NCBI GenBank assembly: GCA_903926465.1
Contig: CAIYJE010000012.1
Location: 1 to 32,695, forward strand
Reading direction: 5' to 3'
Origin: an uncultured Planctomycetales bacterium
Lineage (GTDB): Bacteria; Planctomycetota; Planctomycetia; Isosphaerales; Isosphaeraceae
DNA length: 32,695 nucleotides
Part shown: one piece after another, positions 7,408 through 16,384 of the stretch
Numbering within the stretch: position 1 is the first letter of the stretch
Layout: each line of letters opens with the position of its first letter
Notes under the pieces: generated by a model
Seen by the model: only the letters and a program-made list of their open reading frames with translations
What the model was told of the DNA's origin: nothing
Databases searched by the model: none
Program-made: the position numbers and the translations under genes

Positions 7408-7920
7408 TCAGCCCTTGGTCACAGCCTGAGGAGCTGGAGCGACTGGAACCGACTTGGTTGGTGCAGCTGGGGCGGCCACAGGAGCAGCAACAGCCTGAGG
7501 CGTGGCCACAGGAGCGGCAACCGCCTGAGGAGCGGCGTAGGTCACGGTTGCAATTGCAGCAGGAGCTTCGTAGGTGTAGCTAGGAGCAGGAGCGGCGCAA
7601 GGAGCGGCAACTGGGGCAGCAGGAGCACAAGCGGCAACAGCCTTATTCTTGTGGCAGAGGCCGGCGAACAGCTTGTGGCCGCCGAACAGGTTGCACTTCT
7701 TCTTGGGAGCGCAAGCAGGAGCTGGCTCACAAGCGGCAACTGGGGCAGGCGCAGGAGCGGCACAAGGAGCCGCAACCGGAGCTGGGGCAGGAGCGGCACA
7801 AGCGGCCGTGGCGCCACAGCCACCTTTGAAATGCTTCTTGGCGAAGCAACCAGCCTGTGCATCAGCACCGGCAACCAGACCGAAAACCGCAGCAACCGCC
7901 AGAATCAGAGAACGACGCAT
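7408..7920 (-). CDS. Small secreted Ala/Pro-rich cysteine-containing protein
   Basis: I chose the start at 7920, which has GGGAG just upstream (sequence GGGAGACTCCTATG), giving 170 aa; the frame is open further upstream to 8139 but that part is not signal-like. The protein has a signal peptide (MRRSLILAVAAVFGLVAGADA). It then has a short Cys/Lys-rich segment (GCFAKKHFKGGCGATAAC, CAPKKKCNLFGGHKLF) and long Ala/Pro/Val repeats (CAAPAPAPVAAP, APQAVAAPVATPQAVAAP). Such proteins are abundant in planctomycetes and are probably exported cell-envelope components, but no function is known. The repeats make false antisense reading frames on the plus strand. Confidence 0.6.
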   Translation of the reverse strand: MRRSLILAVAAVFGLVAGADAQAGCFAKKHFKGGCGATAACAAPAPAPVAAPCAAPAPAPVAACEPAPACAPKKKCNLFGGHKLFAGLCHKNKAVAACAPAAPVAAPCAAPAPSYTYEAPAAIATVTYAAPQAVAAPVATPQAVAAPVAAPAAPTKSVPVAPAPQAVTKG

Positions 7921-8174
7921 AGGAGTCTCCCGAACGTGAAGCAAGGGGTGCACATTGACTTCGGCAGGGCTTCTCGGTACCTGCCGATTACGCAATAGCT
8001 TACGGGCCCAATTCGCCGGAAAAAACCCTGGACCGGCGCCCGCATGAATTGCCCAGGTTCCCACAACGGGTCCTGGTTTGACGTAAAGATATACAAGATG
8101 CGGTTTTTCGTAACATTGGTAAACTGTACCGATTGCCAAAAATTTTCTGACAAAGTAGGTGGTAAATTACGACA

Positions 8175-9605
8175 ATGAGCGGAAACCGAACCACCGACCG
8201 GTTGATTGAGCGTGCGGCCAGGTCTCTGCAAGGGTGTGCGGGCGGGAAGTTGATTGTGGCGGTTTCCGGTGGAAGTGACAGCGTGGCCCTGCTCCTGCTG
8301 GTGAACCAACTCAAGCAGCGGTTGGCCCTGGAACCCGAGGTCGGGCATTTCGATCATGGCACCCGGGGAGAGCAGTCCGCAGCCGATGCCCGTTTCGTGG
8401 CGGAACTCTCAAGCCAACTGGCGGTCCCGTTCTGGCTCGAGCGCTGGGCTCCAGGATCGGGAGCGGGGTTCGAAGCACGCGCTCGCCAGGCCCGTTATGC
8501 ATGGCTGGGACGGTTGGCCTTGGAACGGAATGCGGGCGCTGTGCTGGTGGCGCATACCCGTGATGATCAGGCGGAAACCCTCTTTCACCGTCTGGTGCGG
8601 GGCACGGGTCCGCGTGGCCTGTGCGGCATTCCGGTCCGGCGAGAGCTGACGCCGGGGGTTACACTCGGGCGGCCGCTGCTCTGGGCCAGTCGAGAAACCC
8701 TGCGAACGTTTCTAACCGAACAAGGTCAAGGATGGCGCGAAGACGCCACCAACCTGGATCTTTCGCGAACCCGGGCCCGGATCCGCCATGTGCTTTTGCC
8801 GGAACTGGCGGCCTCTTACAACCCACGCGTGATTGAGGCGATTGCCCGGCTGGCCCAATTGCAGAGGGCCGAACGAGGCGTGCTGGAAGCCCAGGTGGCC
8901 AGCCTGCTCAAACGCTGTCTGCTGGAACCGCCGGCCGCGGACCAGGTGCGGCTGGACCTGGCCCGGCTTCGCAAGGCGAGCCTGAATCGGCGGGTTCTCA
9001 TTCTAAGAGCGGTTTGGCAGGCCCAAGCCTGGCCAGAGCAGGGGATGTCTGCCAGGCACTGGATCCAGCTCGCCCGGCTGGTCGATCGGCCCCATTCGGC
9101 CCTGGTGTGCCCGGCGGGGATTGAGGCCCGGTTCCTGGAGACCCAGCTTCTACTCCAGCGACCGGCACCGGGGAGAACCGTGCCTTCCCCGGTTCAGGCC
9201 GTGTTTCTTCCGGTCCCTGGCCGGGTGGATTTTGGTGCTGGCCAGTTCCAGGCCGAGCTAGACCCGGTGGATCTAGACGACTGGGATGAGCGGATTGACG
9301 CCGATCGGCTGACACTGATTCCTGGGCCAGACGGTGCGAATGGCGGTCTGATGGTTCGACCACCCCACGTGGGCGACCGGTTTGACCCCCTGGGCGTGGA
9401 GGTAGGGAGCATGGCCCTGGCAGACTTCTTCAGAGGCCGCAAAATAGCCAGACAGGCTCGGCCCGCGGTCCCCATCGTTTGTGATGCCGGCGGAATTGTG
9501 TGGGTGGCCGGTCAGCGCATCAGCCAGCGGGCGCGCTGTACGCCGGTCACACGCCGGCGGCTGGGGCTGAGGTGGAGCCCCAGGAAGCTTGAGCCGCCCA
9601 GTTAG
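8175..9605 (+). CDS. tilS: tRNA(Ile)-lysidine synthetase
   Basis: This 476-aa TilS converts the wobble cytidine of the CAU anticodon of tRNA-Ile2 to lysidine, using ATP and lysine, in the cytoplasm. The PP-loop motif is VAVSGGSDSVALL (residues 28-40). Other family blocks in order are HFDHGTRGEQSAADARF, EARARQARYAWL, LVAHTRDDQAETLFHRLVRG, RPLLWASRETLRTFL, and W.EDATN.....TRARIRHVLLPEL. The C-terminal TilS domain (about 390-465) includes RPPHVGDRFDPLGV and LADFFRGRKI. The length agrees with full-length bacterial TilS. It is transcribed away from the secreted protein gene on its left and is probably monocistronic. Confidence 0.95.
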   Translation: MSGNRTTDRLIERAARSLQGCAGGKLIVAVSGGSDSVALLLLVNQLKQRLALEPEVGHFDHGTRGEQSAADARFVAELSSQLAVPFWLERWAPGSGAGFEARARQARYAWLGRLALERNAGAVLVAHTRDDQAETLFHRLVRGTGPRGLCGIPVRRELTPGVTLGRPLLWASRETLRTFLTEQGQGWREDATNLDLSRTRARIRHVLLPELAASYNPRVIEAIARLAQLQRAERGVLEAQVASLLKRCLLEPPAADQVRLDLARLRKASLNRRVLILRAVWQAQAWPEQGMSARHWIQLARLVDRPHSALVCPAGIEARFLETQLLLQRPAPGRTVPSPVQAVFLPVPGRVDFGAGQFQAELDPVDLDDWDERIDADRLTLIPGPDGANGGLMVRPPHVGDRFDPLGVEVGSMALADFFRGRKIARQARPAVPIVCDAGGIVWVAGQRISQRARCTPVTRRRLGLRWSPRKLEPPS

Positions 9606-9891
9606 ATTGCCCAACCTGCCAGACCAGGGAGAGCCAGTTGGCGGATTTGAGAGCCCGTCTGGGTTCTGGAACTCGATCGTGAGAGGCTGGCTGGAATGGC
9701 AATAGTTTCCAGGGTTTGGCGTTTCCAGACTGCGGTTGACCGAATGGGGCAACCGTCCTAGCATGCGCAACCTTCTCTTAACGGGATGAGGTACGGGTTG
9801 TGAACGTCTTGGCAACCTCAACGGATAGGGGCAACCGAGGCGGAGCCCGGTTTTGCCTGCTATCCCGATTCCGGCCAAGCTTGGCGAGACC

Positions 9892-11169
9892 ATGGCCGAT
9901 ACCAAAACACCCGATACTGACGCACCTGGTTCGGCCGATCCGGCCTGGCTCAAAGCCAGCCTGGTCCGCTGGGTAGTTGTTGCGTTTTTGGTTCGGCTGG
10001 CGGCCGCCCTGGCGGTTGATTTCTGGGCGCGTCAGCGAGGGGTGCTTTGCCTGTTCGATGACACCCGGATTTACTGGTACCTGGCCGGTCGAATTTGTGG
10101 CTGGCAGAGTTACATGGTGCCGCAGTATGAGGTGCCGCACTTTGCGTTGCGCACCCCTGGGTATCCCTTATTCCTGGCCGGCTGTCGGGCCTTGTTTGGA
10201 GAGAGCACGCTGGCCCCTCGCTTGCTGCAGGCCTTGGCTTGTGCCCTGTCCGTGGGACTGCTGATGCAACTGGTTCGCCGGACGGTGGGACAGGAAGCTC
10301 GGGGCCGCCGGGCAACGGTCTGGGCTGGGCGAATTGCCGCGCTTGAGCCGTTCTCGATTGGGCTGTCTGCGCTGCTGCTTTCCGAGGCGCTCTTTGTTCC
10401 GCTAGTGATGCTGGGGCTTTGTGGCCTGGAGCGGCTGACCCGGCCGGGGTTGGCCGGCAACCGTGGGCTGGGGCTGGCGAGCATCGGGGCAGGGCTTGTC
10501 CAAGGGATCACGGTGCTGGTGCGGCCCTCCTGGCTGCTGTTCATGCCGCTAGCCTGTGTCTGGTTACTGCGAGCGATGACAGCCGAACGACGGATTCGGG
10601 CGCGTGCAGGCATGATCTCGCTGTTCGTACTTGGCTTTGTACTCATTCTGGCTCCCTGGTGGGCACGCAATGCCTTGGTGTTTCAGCGGTTTGTGCCCAC
10701 GGCGCTCTGGATGGGGGCCAGCCTTTATGACGGCCTGAATCCTGCTGCCACGGGTGCCTCGGATATGCGGTTCCTGGATGATCCAGAGATCCGTCAGCTT
10801 GACGAGCAGAGCCAGGACCGCTTCTTGAGGGACCAGGCATGGGCGTTTGTGCGGGATCAGCCGGTGCGTGCGTTGCAGCTTGCGGCGATCAAGTTTGGGC
10901 GGTTCTGGAGCCCGTGGCCAAACGCCGCCGAGTTTCGCTACCCAGGGGTTGCGGTGGTCAGTGCGGTGATCAGCATTCCCCTGTTTGCGTTGATGGCCGC
11001 CGGCGTCTGGGGTTTGCGTAACAACCGACGCGCGTTGTTCTTGATGGCGGCTCCCCTGATTTATGTATCGCTGCTGCATCTGGTGTTTGTGGGTTCAATC
11101 CGTTACCGCCTTGCGGTTCAGGTGCCGGCGTTCGGCCTGGTCGCATTTGCGCTCAGCAAGGAGAAGTAA
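9892..11169 (+). CDS. PMT/ArnT-like membrane glycosyltransferase
   Basis: This 425-aa polytopic membrane protein has about ten hydrophobic segments. After TM1 (VVVAFLVRLAAALAVDF) comes the periplasmic loop LFDDTRIYWYLAGRI, with the acidic-plus-Tyr pattern (D..xY) typical of GT-C glycosyltransferases, then RTPGYPLFLAGCRALFG, another landmark of the GT39/GT83 (PMT, ArnT) group. These enzymes transfer sugars from polyprenyl-phosphate donors to proteins or lipids on the outer face of the membrane. The acceptor is unknown. The frame also allows a TTG start at 9853, but the ATG at 9892 leaves a short N-terminal tail before TM1. The AsmA-like gene begins 3 nt after the stop, so the two are an operon. 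Confidence 0.8.
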   Translation: MADTKTPDTDAPGSADPAWLKASLVRWVVVAFLVRLAAALAVDFWARQRGVLCLFDDTRIYWYLAGRICGWQSYMVPQYEVPHFALRTPGYPLFLAGCRALFGESTLAPRLLQALACALSVGLLMQLVRRTVGQEARGRRATVWAGRIAALEPFSIGLSALLLSEALFVPLVMLGLCGLERLTRPGLAGNRGLGLASIGAGLVQGITVLVRPSWLLFMPLACVWLLRAMTAERRIRARAGMISLFVLGFVLILAPWWARNALVFQRFVPTALWMGASLYDGLNPAATGASDMRFLDDPEIRQLDEQSQDRFLRDQAWAFVRDQPVRALQLAAIKFGRFWSPWPNAAEFRYPGVAVVSAVISIPLFALMAAGVWGLRNNRRALFLMAAPLIYVSLLHLVFVGSIRYRLAVQVPAFGLVAFALSKEK

Positions 11170-11172
11170 CCG

Positions 11173-14100
11173 GTGACCAAGCGGCTCCGCTGGCCTCGGT
11201 TCATCCTTTGGGCATTCGTCTTTGTTGTCGCCGTCATGGCGGGAGCACTGGGGTTTGCTTATACGTACATGACGGACAGCTCCACGCTGGTGGCCATCAT
11301 TAATGCCCGCCTGCCTGAGTTTTTCCCTGGCTGTCAATTGCGGGTCGATAAGGCCGCACTCAGGCCCATGCTGGGCATGTTTGACCTGAAGCAGGTCACG
11401 CTGGTGCAGCCCGTGGATCAGCAGGGTTTCTCCACGGTGCGGATTCCCTGGATCCAGGTTCGGTGTGATCTGCGAGCCTTATGGCACGGGCGTGTGGAGC
11501 CCAGCGAAGTGATTGTGGCGCAGCCGGTGCTGCGTTTGACCCAACGCGCCGACGGGCGCTGGAATCTGGATGGATTACTAGCTGACCCCTGGCCCGTTAC
11601 GCCCCTGTTCACGCCGGTGATCCGGATCAGCAAGGGGGTGGTTGAACTGATCGATGGCCCACGGCCCGTGAAGGTCTTGCATGATGTGGATCTGACGTTT
11701 GAACCGGTACCGCAGGCGCATGGGCTGTTTCAGTTCGAGGGTTCAGGGCAGGGAGATGGCCTCGATCGCTTCGCGCTGGCCGGAACGTTGAACACGTCCG
11801 ATGGCTCGATTTCGCTGACTCGGGGCGATATCAGTGGTTTGACGGTCTCGGAGACTCTGCGAAATCGGTTGCCGTTACGGTGGCAAGGGGCCTGGGATGC
11901 AATTGGCCTGGTTTCGGGCCGGCTTGACCTGGTGCTTGAGCATCTGACTAGCAGCCGAACCTCGAATCCGCCAATTGATTATGCGATTCGATCATCCTTG
12001 CGAGACGGAGTCTGGCGGTGTGACCGCTTGCCGTTTCCGCTGAGCGATGTTTCTGGTTCGACCCGGGTTGAAAATGGCAGGCTGGATGTGACGTGGGCCG
12101 AAGCCCGGTACGGGCGGACGGTGGTGCGTCTGCATCGCGGAGCCTTGGATCTTGGTTTGGAAGAACCGTCAGACGGCCCACTGGACCTGGACATCTCACT
12201 GATTGATCTGGACCTGGATTCCAAGCTGAAGTCGCAACTACCGGCCGACCTTCAAAAAGTGTGGAAAGATTTCACGCGGGAGGGGCAGGACGCGCTGGGG
12301 CGGATCAGCCTGAGGGCCCAGGTTTCAAGATCCGAGGCAGCCCAACCGCTGGCGTACGCCGCCACCATTGACCTGCTTGACGTGGCGCTTTGTTATAAGC
12401 ATTTCCCATTTCCACTTGAGCATGTGCAGGGTCGGATGCTGCTTCAGGGGCCAACCCTGACCATTGTGAACCTGGAAACGTTGCTTGGCCAGGGCGGGCA
12501 ACCGCTGACGGCCACGGGGAAGATTGAGCGGTTGGGGCCAGACCCCGAGGTTCGCCTGCAACTTTTGGCCGCTGCGTTGCCGATTGACGAGGATGGGCAA
12601 CTGGTGCACGCGCTTCCGCCTTCGCTCGCCTCGCTGGTCACCAGTTTTCATCCCAGTGGAACGGTGCGGGGCGAGGCCGAGATTCTTCGCCACTCGATTG
12701 GGGTCGCCAATGGGCCCGACCCCATGCAGGGGGTGGAGGTTCGGGCCACGTTTGACTTGAACACCGATTGTTCCATGCGCTGGCAGGGGCTACCGTACCC
12801 GGTTCGAAAGCTCACCGGCCGGTTGATGCTTGACCCGGCCGGTTGCACGTTCACTGATATGACGGGCGAGAACGGCGTGGCGTTAATCTCTGCGCACGGT
12901 CGGGTGGAGTCTCATAAAGCGAATCAATTTGAAGCCGATGTTGTACTGCATGCCGATCGGCTGCCGTTTGACCAGCAACTCAAAGACGCACTGCCGAACG
13001 CCTGGAAGGCAACCTGGGGTTTGCTCAATCCGGTAGGTACTTGCACGCTAGACGCTCATGTGACGGCCGGCCACCCCGAAAAGCCGGACCGGACCGAACT
13101 CAAGGTTCGGGTGGCCCGGGAAGACGAGGCCCGGGTAAAGCTTTCGCTTTTGCCGGTACCGGGCACGCCGGGGCTTGAGCCTGGGATGCGCATTGAGTTG
13201 CCCGCCATGCAAGCGGTCACGGGTGAGTTTGTGTTCGATAACGGGCCGGTGACCATGACCGACGTGGCCTTTAACTTTCGAGAAGCGCCCGTTCGGTTTC
13301 ACGCTGGCCGTGTCGACTTGCGAGACTCTGGCCAGTTTGACCTCCGCGTGGAGGATTTGCAGGTTCAGAAGCTCAGGCTGGATTCCGAATTACGACGCAT
13401 CATGCCTTCGCTGATGGCTCAGTTCGCAGAGCATCTGGGAGAAGCCAACCAGCTTGCGGTTCGGGGCAACCTTTCCATTGCCTGGGATGGTGAATCGGAC
13501 AATCCGGCCGTTTGTTCCTGGGACCAAGCGTCGGTTTTGTTCCAGGACAGCACGATTCAGGCAGGGGTGCCGTTTGAACATATGCAGGGTCAGCTTGCCA
13601 ACGTGAATGGTCGCTCAGACGGCCGTGGTATCGAGTTCACTGGCCAGGTGCAGATGGACAGTGTGATTGTGGCGGATCAGCAGATCACAAGCCTGACCAC
13701 CCCGTTGATCGTACGGGATGGCAAGGCGACCTTGCCCGATGTCAGCGGCCGATTGCTCGGCGGACTCGTTCGCGGCCAGATGGAACTGCTGCTGGCGGCC
13801 ACCCCCGAGTACCGAGGTTGGGTGGAACTTCAGCAGGCCGACCTCACCAAGTTTACGCAGACACTGCCTGGGCGTCAGACCTTATCTGGCACCTTCTCCG
13901 CGCGCACGGAATTGAGCGGGGTGGGAACCGACCTGCGTCGGTTGCAGGGGAATGGGGCAGCCGAGCTGGTACAGGGCGACCTTGGTAAAATGCCCTGGTT
14001 TTTCCGGCTCATCTCTCCGCTTAACCTCTCACGCGAGAGCCGCGCGGCGTTTGACGCCGGGAATCTTACGTTTGTGATTCGCGATGGCGAAGTGCAGCTT

Positions 14101-14427
14101 GATCCGATCAAGGTCACGGGGAACACCATGAGCCTGTACGGGCGTGGCACAATTCGGATGCCCGGCGATATTGATCTCGAATTCAAACCCCTCTATGGCC
14201 GTGATGAGCGGCTGCACATCCCTGGCTTCAGTGAGATCACCCGTGAGGCCACGGGGCAGGTGCTCTTGATTACCGCCAAGGGTTCACTGGCGAACCCGCA
14301 CGTGGGGGTTGAAGTGTTGCCCGGCCCCACCCGCCGCGCCACCGATTTACTCAAACGTGTGACCGGCCAGCAACCCGGCGAGCCGCAACGCGAACGGATC
14401 CGTCGCCCGCTGTTTCCCAGGCGCTGA
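11173..14427 (+). CDS. AsmA-like membrane-anchored giant protein
   Basis: This is a 1084-aa protein. A single N-terminal membrane segment (FILWAFVFVVAVMAGALGFAYTY, about residues 10-32) is followed by a long, almost uninterrupted beta-rich region, with repeated 'G.....V...DL' patterns and a C-terminal AsmA_2-like region (LSGTFSARTELSGVGTDLRRLQGNGAAELVQGDLG, MSLYGRGTIRMPGDIDLEFKPL, about 900-1040). This layout matches the AsmA/TamB/YhdP bridge-like proteins implicated in moving lipids between inner and outer membranes. The start is GTG at 11173, with AAGGAG 9 nt upstream inside the end of the glycosyltransferase gene. Translational coupling with that gene suggests a shared envelope task. The specific role is unknown. 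Confidence 0.8.
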   Translation: MTKRLRWPRFILWAFVFVVAVMAGALGFAYTYMTDSSTLVAIINARLPEFFPGCQLRVDKAALRPMLGMFDLKQVTLVQPVDQQGFSTVRIPWIQVRCDLRALWHGRVEPSEVIVAQPVLRLTQRADGRWNLDGLLADPWPVTPLFTPVIRISKGVVELIDGPRPVKVLHDVDLTFEPVPQAHGLFQFEGSGQGDGLDRFALAGTLNTSDGSISLTRGDISGLTVSETLRNRLPLRWQGAWDAIGLVSGRLDLVLEHLTSSRTSNPPIDYAIRSSLRDGVWRCDRLPFPLSDVSGSTRVENGRLDVTWAEARYGRTVVRLHRGALDLGLEEPSDGPLDLDISLIDLDLDSKLKSQLPADLQKVWKDFTREGQDALGRISLRAQVSRSEAAQPLAYAATIDLLDVALCYKHFPFPLEHVQGRMLLQGPTLTIVNLETLLGQGGQPLTATGKIERLGPDPEVRLQLLAAALPIDEDGQLVHALPPSLASLVTSFHPSGTVRGEAEILRHSIGVANGPDPMQGVEVRATFDLNTDCSMRWQGLPYPVRKLTGRLMLDPAGCTFTDMTGENGVALISAHGRVESHKANQFEADVVLHADRLPFDQQLKDALPNAWKATWGLLNPVGTCTLDAHVTAGHPEKPDRTELKVRVAREDEARVKLSLLPVPGTPGLEPGMRIELPAMQAVTGEFVFDNGPVTMTDVAFNFREAPVRFHAGRVDLRDSGQFDLRVEDLQVQKLRLDSELRRIMPSLMAQFAEHLGEANQLAVRGNLSIAWDGESDNPAVCSWDQASVLFQDSTIQAGVPFEHMQGQLANVNGRSDGRGIEFTGQVQMDSVIVADQQITSLTTPLIVRDGKATLPDVSGRLLGGLVRGQMELLLAATPEYRGWVELQQADLTKFTQTLPGRQTLSGTFSARTELSGVGTDLRRLQGNGAAELVQGDLGKMPWFFRLISPLNLSRESRAAFDAGNLTFVIRDGEVQLDPIKVTGNTMSLYGRGTIRMPGDIDLEFKPLYGRDERLHIPGFSEITREATGQVLLITAKGSLANPHVGVEVLPGPTRRATDLLKRVTGQQPGEPQRERIRRPLFPRR

Positions 14428-14635
14428 GATGTTGGTTCGATCATCTGAAAAGAGCCCGGAGCGTCAGCGACGGGTTTCTCAGAACGACGTAGCAGGGGCC
14501 TTGATCGCCTTGGTAACTGCCCATGCGATGGTCTTGTGAAAGAGATCGCAAAGCTCAAAGACATCGCCTTGTTCGTGCCGGAAGCGTCCTGCTGAGCAAC
14601 CCGTCACCGGGCTCTGACAGACGGACGTTATTCTC

Positions 14636-15523
14636 TCACCCCTGCGATTTCGTATCACCGGCGGGCATGGTGCCCCAGCCGAGCTTATCTCGCAACGTGC
14701 CGTAAAAGCTGTGATCGGGCAGTCTGACCATGGGGAACGGTGTTTCCCCCTTGCGCACGGTGATCCGGTCCCCTTTCTGGATGGGGATCTGGACCTGCCC
14801 ATCAATGACGAGGTAGGCCGAGCCTTGAGGGCTGCAAGGGTACAGTTCGAACGTCTTGTGGCTGGCATCCACCAGTGGGCGCTGAGTCAGGGCATGGGCA
14901 CAGATGGGGGTGAGCACGAACATCTGGGCGTCGGGCGGCAAAATTGGCCCACCGGCCGAGAGGCTATGCGCGGTGGAGCCCACCGGGGTGGCCACAATCA
15001 GGCCATCGGATCGGTAGGTGATCACATTTTCGCCATCAATGGTCACGCCAATTTCGATCAGGTGGAACGGCGGCGCGGCCCTGAGCACGACATCATTGAG
15101 GCCACGGAATCTTTGACTGGGCCCGTGGACGGGCGTCAGGGTGCATTCCAGGGTCATCAAGTTATCGACCACGAACCGTCTGGCAGCCAGGTCAGGCAAC
15201 CGGTTCAGCACGGCAATGGGGTCAAGTTCGGTGAGGAACCCCAGACGGCCCAGGTTCACGCCCAGCACGGGCGTGGGCCGTTCCTTCATCCGCCGCGCGG
15301 TGTGCAGCACCGTGCCATCGCCGCCCAGCACCAGGGCCAGGTCGGCGCTCAGTTCCGAGAGGTCGCTCTCGCCACTGAGGTCAATGGTGGCTATGACCAG
15401 GCTCGGGTAACTGGAAATGGTACTGGCCAGCCGTCCTGCCTCGGCCTTGACTTCCGGCTTGGTGCCGTTGCCCAGAATCGCAACCCGCAAGGGTGCCTGT
15501 GTGTGCTGTGAAGCGGAGTTCAA
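14636..15523 (-). CDS. nadK: NAD kinase
   Basis: This 295-aa protein phosphorylates NAD to NADP. Diagnostic motifs are LGGDGTVLHTAR (GGDGT at residues 67-71), the LGVNLGRLGFLTEL loop, the NDVVLRAA segment and the TPVGSTAHSLSAGGPIL nucleotide-binding turn. The start is TTG at 15523, supported by GAGG 7 nt upstream; no nearby in-frame ATG fits better. It is on the same strand as, and downstream of, xseA-xseB-ispA-dxs, a position it has in several other bacteria. Here it is separated from dxs by a 137-aa gene and a MITE-like insertion, so it may be transcribed on its own. Confidence 0.95.
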   Translation of the reverse strand: MNSASQHTQAPLRVAILGNGTKPEVKAEAGRLASTISSYPSLVIATIDLSGESDLSELSADLALVLGGDGTVLHTARRMKERPTPVLGVNLGRLGFLTELDPIAVLNRLPDLAARRFVVDNLMTLECTLTPVHGPSQRFRGLNDVVLRAAPPFHLIEIGVTIDGENVITYRSDGLIVATPVGSTAHSLSAGGPILPPDAQMFVLTPICAHALTQRPLVDASHKTFELYPCSPQGSAYLVIDGQVQIPIQKGDRITVRKGETPFPMVRLPDHSFYGTLRDKLGWGTMPAGDTKSQG

Positions 15524-15620
15524 GACACGACCTCAGTATCCGGGAATGCAAATCGAGAGCAAAATCGCAAGCTGCATCATTGCCGGAACTCAGCGGTTCC
15601 TGCAAAAAGATTATGGGTGC

Positions 15621-15637
15621 TTCCAGCGATGCTGGAA
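15621..15637 (-). terminator. Short hairpin, possible original terminator of the 137-aa gene
   Basis: TTCCAGC (15621-15627) pairs with GCTGGAA (15631-15637), loop of 3. If the MITE-like element and one copy of its 10-bp direct repeat are removed, this hairpin lies about 8 nt after the stop of the minus-strand gene at 15946-16359. There is no adjacent T-run, so terminator activity is uncertain. Confidence 0.35.
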
Positions 15638-15640
15638 ACT

Positions 15641-15952
15641 CGGTCAGTCTTAATTATTCAGCCGAATGCAGTAATCCATGAGATAAGGCCGGTTTTCCGG
15701 GCTGAAGGCCCGGTTCTACCAGCCCAGGCCGAAGGCCTGGGTAATGGTATCCCCCCCCAGACCACCCGCCCTTAAGGGGCGGTTCATTCGTGTGCTTGAG
15801 AGACGCCCTTACATGGCTCAAAGACTATGCTATAGGCATGGGCACAAACCCGGGCCTTCGGCCTGGGCTGTGTGAACGACCCCTTCAGGGTCGAGAATTT
15901 CATGCCGTTTGATGACGGTCTCTGGATTCGGCTGAATGCTTACGGTCAGTCT
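15641..15952. mobile_element. MITE-like non-autonomous insertion with TIRs and 10-bp target duplication
   Basis: Direct repeat CGGTCAGTCT at 15641-15650 and 15943-15952 abuts 21-bp inverted termini at 15651-15671 and 15922-15942. The termini agree at 18 of 21 positions and share a perfect 12-bp core, ATTCAGCCGAAT. The body is about 292 bp with no open frame. It is packed with hairpins: CCGGGC/GCCCGG at 15697-15713, an 8-bp stem at 15723-15741, CCGCCC/GGGCGG at 15766-15782, a similar stem near 15850-15868, and CGACCC/GGGTCG at 15877-15893. The right-arm hairpins are near reverse complements of the left-arm ones, so the element is a large imperfect inverted repeat. The insertion point overlaps the stop codon of the neighbouring gene, but the duplication restores it. 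Confidence 0.8.
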
Positions 15953-16359
15953 TTTTCAGTCTCTCCAGAGGCTTTCTGCATAGGCGAGGAGATCTGAATC
16001 ACCACCTCTTCGGCCAGGATGGTACCCACCATGGATCCCTCCAGGTGGACAATGACCAGGGGCCTGAAATCGTCCACGGAGGGAATCACGCCTGGTCCTG
16101 TGAAGGGGTAACTGAGCGAGACAAGGGTCGGACCTGTTTCAGCCGGTTCAACAGGTCGCCAGGTCAGGTCGACAATGACGAACGGAAACCCATCGTCCCT
16201 GGTCTGATAGAGCTGGACAGCATACGTATTCCTGAACGTCAGGAGCGTGGTGTGATGCGGCGGAATGCTATCGATGAGTTCCAGCCGCAGTGATTTACCA
16301 CCCTCGACATACTCAACGCCGACCAGGTTGACGACATTCAAGTGGCCGCTGTGAGGCAT
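15946..16359 (-). CDS. Hypothetical 137-aa protein in the dxs-nadK interval
   Basis: I do not recognise this protein. The ATG at 16359 has AAGGA with a 5-nt spacer, which supports it as real. The sequence is beta-rich with alternating hydrophobic residues (LNVVNLVGVEYVEGGKSLRLELIDSI, FPFVIVDLTWRPV, FRPLVIVHLEGSMVGTI), no signal peptide or membrane segment, and a charged C-terminus (GETEKD). It is probably a small cytoplasmic beta-sandwich or barrel. The stop codon lies inside the right copy of the insertion's 10-bp direct repeat. A 61-nt palindrome lies just upstream. Being enclosed by repeats in an otherwise conserved housekeeping block suggests acquisition, but that is inference. Confidence 0.6.
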   Translation of the reverse strand: MPHSGHLNVVNLVGVEYVEGGKSLRLELIDSIPPHHTTLLTFRNTYAVQLYQTRDDGFPFVIVDLTWRPVEPAETGPTLVSLSYPFTGPGVIPSVDDFRPLVIVHLEGSMVGTILAEEVVIQISSPMQKASGETEKD

Positions 16360-16384
16360 GGTTGGTCCTTGCTGTCTGGCGTGT

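Noticed and set aside
14711-15511. Open frame of 266 codons on the plus strand
   Set aside because: It is antisense to nadK, His/Gly/Gln-rich and without motifs.
15697-15893. CRISPR-like reading of the hairpin array
   Set aside because: The units are palindromic, unequal in sequence and spacing, and arranged as a mirror image, without regular direct repeats and spacers.
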